Source: Saccharothrix sp.
GTDB taxonomy: Bacteria > Actinomycetota > Actinomycetes > Mycobacteriales > Pseudonocardiaceae
Direction of reading: 5' to 3'
Assembly: GCF_031180885.1 (NCBI RefSeq)
Contig: NZ_JAPSLK010000060.1
Span: 1 to 47,819, forward strand
DNA length: 47,819 nucleotides
Part shown: piece by piece, positions 41,470 through 47,819 of the stretch
Layout of the letters: each line of letters opens with the position of its first letter
How positions within the stretch are numbered: the stretch's first letter is position 1
Notes under the pieces: model-generated
Database searches by the model: none
The model's input: the letters and a program-made list of their open reading frames with translations, nothing else
Told to the model about the DNA's origin: nothing
Made by a program: the position numbers and the translations under genes

Positions 41470-41874
41470 TCAAGCCAGGGCCGGGTCGGCGGCCGGCACC
41501 AAACGGGGCTGGATGTGCGTGTACCAGCTCCCGTTCACCGACGTCAGGGCACCGTCGAGCGGGGACCGGAGCTTGCTCAGAAAGCCCATGGTGCTGATCC
41601 AGTCGTCCACGCCGTCCGCGTCGAGCACGAACGGGGACCCCGTCAGGCAGGACTCCGCGGCGCGCATCGCCGGGCCGGTGTCGCGCAAGCGTTCGCGGTG
41701 CCGGGCGCGGAAGTCCGCGGACTCGGCCCGGTCGCGGTAGGCGTCGGGGAACACGCGGCGCGCCACCCCGGACGCGGAGTTGCGGCGCAGCAGGCCGGGC
41801 TCCGGCACGACGACGGGGAACGTGGTCACGTCGTCGTCGTGCAGCGTCACGCGCCAGGGTCTCTCGGAGGACAT
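41470..41874 (-). CDS. Small protein with ClpS-like start and DUF2017-like body
   Basis: 134 residues. The first ~25 (PWRVTLHDDDVTTFPVVV) resemble the start of ClpS adaptors, where a similar D-D pair contacts the N-degron or ClpA. The rest (RVFPDAYRDRAESADFRARHRERLRD, and VDDWISTMGFLSKLRSPL) resembles DUF2017, whose gene often follows clpS in actinobacteria. Both similarities are weak and from memory of patterns. A -10 like TACTGT lies just before the ATG, so a leaderless start is possible. If real it would be a minimal fusion; otherwise it is an unknown soluble protein. Confidence 0.6.
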   Translation of the reverse strand: MSSERPWRVTLHDDDVTTFPVVVPEPGLLRRNSASGVARRVFPDAYRDRAESADFRARHRERLRDTGPAMRAAESCLTGSPFVLDADGVDDWISTMGFLSKLRSPLDGALTSVNGSWYTHIQPRLVPAADPALA

Positions 41875-42007
41875 CCGCGACAGTATGCGTGACCTGCGTG
41901 GATCACCGGCGCGGACGGCCGACCGCACCCCCTGTGGCGGTCGGCGCGCCCGGCACCGGCCGGACCGGGCCACCGCGCGGGGGTGGTCCGGTCCCGTCAC
42001 GAGGGGA

Positions 42008-42895
42008 TCAGGCCGTGCGGCCCGGTTCCACCAGTTCGCGCAGGCGCGGGGGCATGCGCTTCTCCAGGCCGAACGGCTCCAGGTGGGCCTGGAGGACGCC
42101 GTCGAACGCCCGCTTCACCGACGTGGTGTCCCAGCAGTCGCTCTCCAGGATCGGCTGCTTGAAGTAGGGATGGCCCACCAGGTGCAGCTGGCGGCCGTTG
42201 CAGCGCACGATCTGGCCCGTGATGCCCTCGGCGGCGTCGCTGAGCAGGAACAGCACCAGCGGCGCGACCTTGCCGGGTGTGCGGTCGGCCGGGATCGCGC
42301 GCAGGGACCGCTCCGATTTCCACACCATGCGGGTGTGGGCGACCGGGCACACGGCGTTCACCCGGACGCCCTCGGTCTCCAGGTCCAGCGCCCACGAGAA
42401 GCTGAGCGAGGCGACCGCGCCCTTGGTGGCCGCGTAGGTGGCCAGTTTGCGCTGCCCGAAGAACGCGCCCGAGGAAATGTTCACGATGGAACCGCTGCCC
42501 TGTTCGCGCATCACCCGCATCGCCGCGATACCGGTGTATATGACACCCAGCAGGTTCACCTCGACCGTTCGGCGCACGGTTTCCGGGTCGTCATCCCACG
42601 ACTGGGTCTCGTAGTTCAGCCCGGCGTTGTTCACCAGGCCGTCGAGCCGCCCGAACTCGGTCACGCACATTCCCACGATCTTCTCGGCCTCGGTCGGGTC
42701 GGTCACGGTGTGCGTGCTCGCCACCGCCCGCCCGCCGTAGGCCCGGATGTGCTCCGCGACCTGTTCGGCGAGGTCGGCGTCCACGTCGTTGACCACCACG
42801 GCGGCGCCGGCCTGCGCGGCGTGCATCGCGTAGGCCTCGCCCAGCCCCCGCCCCGCACCGGTGATCACGACTGCTTTTCCGTCAAGAATCCCCAT
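42008..42895 (-). CDS. Short-chain dehydrogenase/reductase
   Basis: 295 residues, classical SDR: NAD(P) loop VITGAGRGLGEAY near residue 10, NNAG near 90, catalytic Ser in VNISSGAF, and YAATKGA (Y-x3-K) near 155. An extra ~50 residues at the C-terminus (PILESDCWDTTSVKRAFDGV) match SDRs found beside MaoC-type or CoA-pathway genes. The Asp in VVNDVDAD suggests NAD(H) preference. The substrate is not known. It is the only gene between the ClpS-like protein and the sug operon; 42896-43141 upstream holds only short direct repeats (GCGAAAGCGGC) and the sugC terminator. Confidence 0.88.
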   Translation of the reverse strand: MGILDGKAVVITGAGRGLGEAYAMHAAQAGAAVVVNDVDADLAEQVAEHIRAYGGRAVASTHTVTDPTEAEKIVGMCVTEFGRLDGLVNNAGLNYETQSWDDDPETVRRTVEVNLLGVIYTGIAAMRVMREQGSGSIVNISSGAFFGQRKLATYAATKGAVASLSFSWALDLETEGVRVNAVCPVAHTRMVWKSERSLRAIPADRTPGKVAPLVLFLLSDAAEGITGQIVRCNGRQLHLVGHPYFKQPILESDCWDTTSVKRAFDGVLQAHLEPFGLEKRMPPRLRELVEPGRTA

Positions 42896-43102
42896 CGCGC
42901 GCTCTCTTCTGTGCTCGGCGGTCTCCCCTACCCCGAAGCGGTCGATCGGGGTTATCCCCGCCTTCGACCAGGGTGGTGACCGACAGAAGCGAAAGCGGCG
43001 CGAAAGCGGCGAGATGCGGCTTTGCTGCGCTGAATGGCCTATGGAGTTCGTCCCGACCTATGGTCTTGGCTGGTCAGTAACTCCGCGTGACAAGCGCCAA
43101 AA

Positions 43103-43133
43103 GGGGGCCGTCCGCGCACGTCGGGCGGCCCCC
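43103..43133 (-). terminator. Intrinsic terminator of the sug operon
   Basis: On the minus strand GGGGGCCGCCCG pairs with CGGACGGCCCCC (one G-U), loop of 7, followed by TTTT. It lies 8 bp past the sugC stop. Confidence 0.85.
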
Positions 43134-43141
43134 GGCGGCAA

Positions 43142-44326
43142 TCACTCGGTGGAATACGTGAGGTTGCGCCCGGTGTCGGGGTCGAACAGCTGGACCTTGT
43201 CGGCGTCGAACCAGATCTCCGCCTGCTCACCCTCGGTCGCCGTCGAGGCCGCCGAGATGCGGGTGACCAGGGAGACCCCGCCGCCGGGCACGTCGGCCGA
43301 CCCCGCGTCGGCGGCCAGCTCGGCCAGTTCCTGCGAGGTGGCCTGCTCGCCGGACAGGCTGAAGTAGGCGAACTTGTCCGAGCCCATGGACTCCAGCACG
43401 TCCACGTTGCTGGTGAACGTGACCCCGCCACCGCGCAGGTGCTCCTCGACCAGCCGGGCGTCCTCGAAGTGCTCCGGGCGCAGGCCCATGATCACCTCGC
43501 GGGGCGCGTCGGCGCCCGCCAGCAGGCCGCGGACCCGGTCGGTGAGCGGGACGTCGCCCAGCGCCGAGCGCAGCACGCCGTTCTCCAGCCCGGCGGGCAC
43601 GAAGTTCATCGACGGCGAGCCGATGAACCCCGCGACGAACAGGTTCGCCGGGTGGTCGTAGAGGAACTGGGGCGCGCCGACCTGCTGCACGGCCCCGCCG
43701 CGCATCACCACGACCCGGTCGCCGAGGGTCATCGCCTCGGTCTGGTCGTGCGTGACGTACACGGTGGTGGTGCCCAGCTGCTTCTGCAGCCGCGACACCG
43801 ACGTCCGCATCTGCACGCGCAGCTTGGCGTCCAGGTTGGACAGCGGCTCGTCCATGAGGAACGCCTTGGGGCTGCGCACGATCGCGCGCCCCATCGCCAC
43901 GCGCTGCCGCTGACCGCCGGACAGGTTCGACGGCTTGCGGTCCAGGTGCTGGGTCAGGTCCAGGATCTCGGCGGCGTCCCGGACCTTCTTCTCCACGGTC
44001 GCGTTGTCGACCTTCGCCAGCCGCAGCGGGAAGGCCATGTTCTCCTTCACCGTCATGTGCGGGTAGAGCGCGTAGGACTGGAACACCATCGCGATGTCCC
44101 GGTCCTTGGGCGCGCGCTCGTTGACCCGCTCGCCGCCGATGCGCAGCTCGCCGGACGTGATGTCCTCCAGCCCGGCGATCATGTTCAGCGTCGTGGACTT
44201 CCCGCAGCCCGACGGGCCGACCAGGATGATGAACTCGCCGTCGGCGATCTCGATGTCCACGTCCTTCACGGCCACGGCGCCGTCCGGGTACTGCTTGGTC
44301 ACCTTGTCGAGCACGATCTCGGCCAT
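43142..44326 (-). CDS. sugC: SugC/MsiK-type ABC transporter ATPase
   Basis: 394 residues, close to mycobacterial SugC. Walker A GPSGCGKST near 37, signature LSGGQRQRVAMGRAI near 134, Walker B AFLMDEPLSNLDAKLR, and a C-terminal TOBE regulatory region (VIMGLRPEHFEDARL). It drives sugar import through SugA-SugB. In some actinobacteria one ATPase (MsiK) serves several sugar systems; its place in this operon suggests it is dedicated here but sharing is possible. It starts 4 bp past the sugB stop and a terminator follows. Confidence 0.93.
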   Translation of the reverse strand: MAEIVLDKVTKQYPDGAVAVKDVDIEIADGEFIILVGPSGCGKSTTLNMIAGLEDITSGELRIGGERVNERAPKDRDIAMVFQSYALYPHMTVKENMAFPLRLAKVDNATVEKKVRDAAEILDLTQHLDRKPSNLSGGQRQRVAMGRAIVRSPKAFLMDEPLSNLDAKLRVQMRTSVSRLQKQLGTTTVYVTHDQTEAMTLGDRVVVMRGGAVQQVGAPQFLYDHPANLFVAGFIGSPSMNFVPAGLENGVLRSALGDVPLTDRVRGLLAGADAPREVIMGLRPEHFEDARLVEEHLRGGGVTFTSNVDVLESMGSDKFAYFSLSGEQATSQELAELAADAGSADVPGGGVSLVTRISAASTATEGEQAEIWFDADKVQLFDPDTGRNLTYSTE

Positions 44327-44330
44327 TGCT

Positions 44331-45176
44331 TCACCCCTTGACGGCGCCGGAGGTCAGACCGGCGACGATCCGACGCTGGAAGAACAACACGAACAGGATG
44401 ATCGGGATGGTGATGACCACCGCGGCGGCGGCGATCGACCCGGTCGGGTCCTCGAACTGGCTGCTGCCGGTGAAGAACGACAGCGCCACCGGGACCGTGC
44501 GCGAGTTCTCGGTGGAGGTCAGCGAGATCGCGAACAGGAAGTCGTTCCAGCAGAAGATGAACACCAGGATGGCCGTGGTGAACACGCCCGGCGCGGCCAG
44601 CGGCGCGATGACCCGGCGGAACGCCTGGCCCGGGGTCGCGCCGTCCATCTTCGCGGCCTTCTCCAGCTCCCACGGGATCTCGCGGAAGAACGCCGACAGC
44701 GTGTAGATCGCCAGCGGCAGCGCGAAGGTGATGTAGGGCAGGATCAGGCCGGGCCAGGTGTCGAACAGCCCCAGCGACCGCTCGATCTGGAACAGCGGCG
44801 AGATCAGCGAGATCTGCGGGAACATCGCGATCAGCAGCGAGACGCCCACCAGGAACCGCTTGCCCGGGAAGTCCAGGCGGGCGATCGCGTAGGCGGCCAT
44901 GGTGCCGAACACGACCGCGATGGCGGTGGCGATCAGCGCGATGCCGATCGAGTTCACCAGCGCCCGCACGAACTCCGTGGTGGAGAAGATCGCCGCGTAG
45001 TTGTCCAGGGTCCACTCCCGCGGGATGAAGTTGCCGTCCGCGAGGGTGGCCTTGGACTTGAACGACAGCGACACGATCCACAGCACGGGGAACAGCGCGT
45101 AGACCACGACGAGGATGTTGAGCACCGTCCAGCGGGCCTTGCGGCCCGTGGTCTCGGCGCCGCCGACGCCTGCCAT
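44331..45176 (-). CDS. sugB: Sugar ABC permease SugB
   Basis: 281 residues, six membrane helices, MalG/UgpE family. The EAA loop that docks the ATPase reads EIPWELEKAAKMDGATPGQAFRRVI near 190. The last segment (VLFFQRRIVAGLTSGAVKG) matches the family ending, including the G-L-T-x-G-A-V-K-G tail. It pairs with SugA to form the channel. The ATG shares one base with the sugA stop (TGATG), so the two permeases are translationally coupled. Confidence 0.92.
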   Translation of the reverse strand: MAGVGGAETTGRKARWTVLNILVVVYALFPVLWIVSLSFKSKATLADGNFIPREWTLDNYAAIFSTTEFVRALVNSIGIALIATAIAVVFGTMAAYAIARLDFPGKRFLVGVSLLIAMFPQISLISPLFQIERSLGLFDTWPGLILPYITFALPLAIYTLSAFFREIPWELEKAAKMDGATPGQAFRRVIAPLAAPGVFTTAILVFIFCWNDFLFAISLTSTENSRTVPVALSFFTGSSQFEDPTGSIAAAAVVITIPIILFVLFFQRRIVAGLTSGAVKG

Positions 45177-46123
45177 CAGCGCCTCCCGTTGTCGCTGCCC
45201 GGCGCCGCGGTGCCGAACAGCTTGATGAAGATGAACGCGATGATCGCCACGGCGATGAAGATCAGCACCGACATGGTCGAGCCGATGCCCAGGTTCAGGC
45301 CCTTGATCAGGTTGTTGTAGGTGATCATCGAGACCGACGACGTGCCCTGGGAACCGCCGGTGAGCACGAACAGGTTGTCGAAGATGCGGAACGCGTCGAG
45401 GGTGCGGAACAGCAGCGCGACCAGGATCGCGGGCTTCATCACCGGCACCATGACCTTGATGAACCGCTGCCACGCGTTCGCGCCGTCCATCGCGGCGGCC
45501 TTGAGCAGGTCGTCGGGCACCAGGGCCAGGCCCGCCATCAGCAGCAGCGCCATGAACGGCGTGGTCTTCCAGATCTCGGCCAGGATCACCACCATGACCG
45601 CCGGGATCTTCTCGGTCAGCACGGGTTCGCCACCGGCCACGATCTCGGCGAGGTAGCCGGTGCCCGGCGTCCACGCGTACCGCCACGAGAACGCGGCGAC
45701 GACGGTGACGATGCCGTACGGGATCAGCGAGGACGTGCGCACGATGCCCCGGCCGACCAGCGTGCGGTGCATGATCAGCGCCAGCGCCATGCCCAGCACC
45801 AGCTCGATCAGGACGGACACCACGGTGATCACGATCGTGATCCACATGGCGTTCCACCAGTACGAGTTGGACAGGACGGTGACGTAGTTGTCCAGGCCGA
45901 CGAACTCGACCCGGTCCGGGAACTTCAGGTCGAAGCGCTGGAGGGACAGCCAGACCGAGTAGATGATCGGCCACCCGGCGACCGCCGCCATCACCAGGAT
46001 CGCGGGCGCGCAGAGCAGCAGCCCCAGGCGGCGCTCGGCCTTCTTGCCCTCGGACAGGGCGGCCTTGGCCTTCGGGGAGGGTCCGGGCTTCTCCTTGGTC
46101 TCCGTGGTGAGTGCGTGGCTCAC
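45176..46123 (-). CDS. sugA: Sugar ABC permease SugA
   Basis: 315 residues, MalF/UgpA family. A basic cytoplasmic start (about 35 residues) precedes six membrane helices; the first is LLLCAPAILVMAAVAGWPIIY. The EAA loop is VPDDLLKAAAMDGANAWQRF near 220. With SugB it forms the membrane channel of the importer. The GTG at 46123 overlaps the lpqY stop by 4 bp (GTGA), so the operon is tightly packed: lpqY-sugA-sugB-sugC. Confidence 0.92.
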   Translation of the reverse strand: MSHALTTETKEKPGPSPKAKAALSEGKKAERRLGLLLCAPAILVMAAVAGWPIIYSVWLSLQRFDLKFPDRVEFVGLDNYVTVLSNSYWWNAMWITIVITVVSVLIELVLGMALALIMHRTLVGRGIVRTSSLIPYGIVTVVAAFSWRYAWTPGTGYLAEIVAGGEPVLTEKIPAVMVVILAEIWKTTPFMALLLMAGLALVPDDLLKAAAMDGANAWQRFIKVMVPVMKPAILVALLFRTLDAFRIFDNLFVLTGGSQGTSSVSMITYNNLIKGLNLGIGSTMSVLIFIAVAIIAFIFIKLFGTAAPGSDNGRR

Positions 46124-47361
46124 GGCAGCACCCCCTTCGAGTCGAGCGCGTCCTGCAACTCCTGCCGCAGCCGGTCCGCGGTCGCCTTCGGGTCGATGCT
46201 CGCGGGGGGCGACAGGATGGTGGAGATGACGGTCGAGACGTTCTGGTAGGCCGGGGTGCGCGGGCGGACGCTCGCGCCCTTCAGCGTCTCCAGGATCGCT
46301 TCCTTCATCGGGTACGGCTTGGCCATCTCCGGGTCGTCGTAGACCGACTCGATGGTCGGCGGGACGCCGTCGTTGATGGCCGCGAACTTCTGGCTCTCCG
46401 CGCTGCGCAGGCACATGACGGCGTCGAACGACTGCTCGGAGTGCTCGGTGAACGCGCTGACCGCGTAGTTGATGCCGCCGACGGTCACCTTGGCCTCGTC
46501 GCCGTTGATCGACGGGTACGGGGCCCACTTGAAGTTGGGCGCGAGGGTCGGGTTCTTCTGCGCGGCGGCGTAGACGTAGGGCCAGTTGAGCTGGAAGGCC
46601 GCCTTGCCGTTCTCCATGGCCAGGCGGGCGTCGTCCTCGGCGGCGTTGGAGAAGGACGGGTCGACGACCGGGGAGGTGGCGAAGGTCTTGAGGACCTCCA
46701 GCGCCTTGACGGCGTTGTCGTCGATGATGGCCCTGGTGCCGTTCTCGTCGAGGATCTGCCCGCCGGCGGAGTTGACGAGGGTGTTGAAGAGGACGACCAG
46801 GCCCTCGTACTGCTTGCCCTGGCCCACGACCAGGCCGGGTTTGCCCTGGTTCTTGAGGTCGGTGGCCATCTTGATCATCTCGTCCCAGGTCCTGGGCGGG
46901 GTGGGGACGAGGTCGCTGCGGTACCAGAGGAGTTGGACGTTGGTGTTGTCCGGAGCGCCGTAGAGCCGGCCCTCGTAACGGGCCGTGTTCAGCGGGGTCT
47001 CCAGCGTGCCGTTCTCGACCTGGGACTTCGCCGAGCCGGTGAACTCCTTGATCCAGCCGGCCTTGGCCAGTTCCGCGGTCCACGTGACGTCCAGGGCGAG
47101 GACGTCCATGCCGCTGTCCTCGGCGGCGAGCCTGCGGACCATCTGCTCGCGCTGGCCGTCGGCCTCGCGGGGCAGCTTGTGGTAGACGATTCGGTAGCCG
47201 TCGGCCTGCTCGTTGCAGCGGTCGACGATCTTCTGGAAGTTCTCCTGCGGGTACTTGTAGACGTTGATGGTGACCCCGCCGTCACCCGAGCCGCACCCCG
47301 CCAGCGCGGACGCCGCGACGACCACGGCACTCCCGGCGGCGGCCAACCGATGACGCCTCAT
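46120..47361 (-). CDS. lpqY: LpqY-type trehalose-binding lipoprotein
   Basis: 413 residues: signal peptide with lipobox ALAGC (lipidated Cys at about 23), then a family 1 solute-binding protein. Segments such as VLALDVTWTAELAKAGW, VGQGKQYEGLVVLFNTL, AAFQLNWPYVYAA and the ending ALDSKGVLP follow mycobacterial LpqY closely. LpqY-SugABC recovers trehalose released during mycolate or cell-envelope metabolism; in an organism without mycolic acids it would simply import trehalose or a similar disaccharide. The substrate is inferred from family and operon order. The ATG follows GGAAGGAGG, with a promoter about 105 bp upstream. Confidence 0.87.
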   Translation of the reverse strand: MRRHRLAAAGSAVVVAASALAGCGSGDGGVTINVYKYPQENFQKIVDRCNEQADGYRIVYHKLPREADGQREQMVRRLAAEDSGMDVLALDVTWTAELAKAGWIKEFTGSAKSQVENGTLETPLNTARYEGRLYGAPDNTNVQLLWYRSDLVPTPPRTWDEMIKMATDLKNQGKPGLVVGQGKQYEGLVVLFNTLVNSAGGQILDENGTRAIIDDNAVKALEVLKTFATSPVVDPSFSNAAEDDARLAMENGKAAFQLNWPYVYAAAQKNPTLAPNFKWAPYPSINGDEAKVTVGGINYAVSAFTEHSEQSFDAVMCLRSAESQKFAAINDGVPPTIESVYDDPEMAKPYPMKEAILETLKGASVRPRTPAYQNVSTVISTILSPPASIDPKATADRLRQELQDALDSKGVLP

Positions 47362-47464
47362 CGGCCCTGCCTCCTTCCCGACAACTCAAGGAGCCAGACC
47401 GCACCGCCCGGCACCTCGTCGTGCCCCACCCGCCGGACCGCGGCACGGCTCGGCGGGTGGAACG

Positions 47465-47493
47465 AACGTAGGCCCGATGATCAGGTGCCGCAA
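47465..47493 (-). promoter_or_regulatory. Likely lpqY promoter
   Basis: On the minus strand, -35 TTGCGG and -10 TACGTT are separated by 17 bp. A TGATCA palindrome lies within the spacer and another upstream near 47523. The predicted leader is about 100 nt. The rest of 47494-47659 holds no gene I can support. Confidence 0.45.
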
Positions 47494-47659
47494 CCACCGG
47501 AGCCCGGAACGGCTCTACCCGCTGATCACGAGTGCCAAACCTGTGGTTCGGCGAGTGGGTGCGCGGTGGGTGTCGGGTGTGCGCGCGGTGGGGCTTCGGG
47601 TGAGGTGCGTCTGGTAGGGCTGCGCCGGGTAGGGGCGCTGGGCTGGGCTGGCGTGCGCC

Positions 47660-47809
47660 GGGTTGGGGCGCGCTGGGCTGGGGCGCGCTGGGCTGGGGCG
47701 CGCCGGGCTGGAGCGCGCCGGGCTGGAGCGCGCCGGGCTGGAGCGCGCCGGGCTGGAGCGCGCCGGGCTGGAGCGCGCCGGGCTGGAGCGCGCCGGGCTG
47801 GACCGCGAC
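47660..47809. repeat. 15-bp tandem repeat, ten copies
   Basis: Units of the type GGGCTGGAGCGCGCC. Six central copies are identical; the first three and the last differ by a few bases. The 15-bp period keeps frame, so a gene running past the window end could encode a five-residue repeat (for example G-L-E-R-A on the plus strand), but no gene start is seen. It may equally be a non-coding minisatellite. Confidence 0.93.
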
Positions 47810-47819
47810 GTGCTGGCGC

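Overview
The window is high-GC actinobacterial chromosome, most likely from the Pseudonocardiaceae (Saccharothrix, Lentzea, Actinosynnema or Amycolatopsis type). This rests on the GC-rich third codon positions, frequent GTG starts, the actinobacterial families AdnA, MoeZ, DUF3152, DUF3107, DUF2332, NnaR and LpqY-SugABC, a DasR-type operator before a chitinase gene, and gene order shared with mycobacteria. I cannot name a species. I see no tRNA, rRNA, CRISPR array, prophage or intact insertion sequence.

Layout. 1-273: a 13-bp minisatellite with no gene. 274-4882: the AdnA helicase-nuclease, a secreted GH18 chitinase behind a dre-like site, and an alkyltransferase-like DNA repair protein. 4845-15929: a minus-strand nitrate assimilation block. 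Nitrate reductase NasA and its FAD/[2Fe-2S] partner are followed by the transporter NarK, NirB, NirD, the HemD-type regulator NnaR, a CbiX chelatase, a pirin and a TPR protein. Together these cover uptake, reduction to ammonium, the last step of siroheme synthesis, and control. 15996-29517: a segment in the order of M. tuberculosis Rv3205c-Rv3212 (kinase-like protein, MoeZ, DUF3152, TetR, DUF3107, ferritin-like protein, DEAD-box helicase, membrane-anchored propeller), into which an alpha/beta hydrolase and an AurF-like oxygenase module with its own TetR are inserted. The leftmost genes correspond to Rv3202c and Rv3204, so the nitrate block interrupts a conserved neighbourhood.

29623-41874 is a mosaic of small units: hydrolase, two gene remnants, RecB-family nuclease, PHP phosphoesterase, PH-domain membrane protein, 52-aa microprotein, Nudix hydrolase, two DUF2332 proteins, MaoC hydratase, CorA with possible small ORFs on both sides, a phosphoesterase/ParB-like gene pair, a four-helix membrane protein and a ClpS/DUF2017-like protein. 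42008-47361 holds an SDR enzyme and the LpqY-SugA-SugB-SugC type trehalose importer operon. The window ends in a 15-bp minisatellite.

The most unusual content lies between genes. Four copies (A-D) of a ~115-121 bp hairpin element occur at 21.7, 24.8, 26.0 and 34.5 kb. Their stem sequences differ but remain complementary. A separate 168-bp nested inverted repeat sits at 17.0-17.2 kb. Other points worth checking are a 19-bp motif shared upstream of nasA and narK, leaderless promoters, a duplicated gene end, and several proteins below 60 residues.
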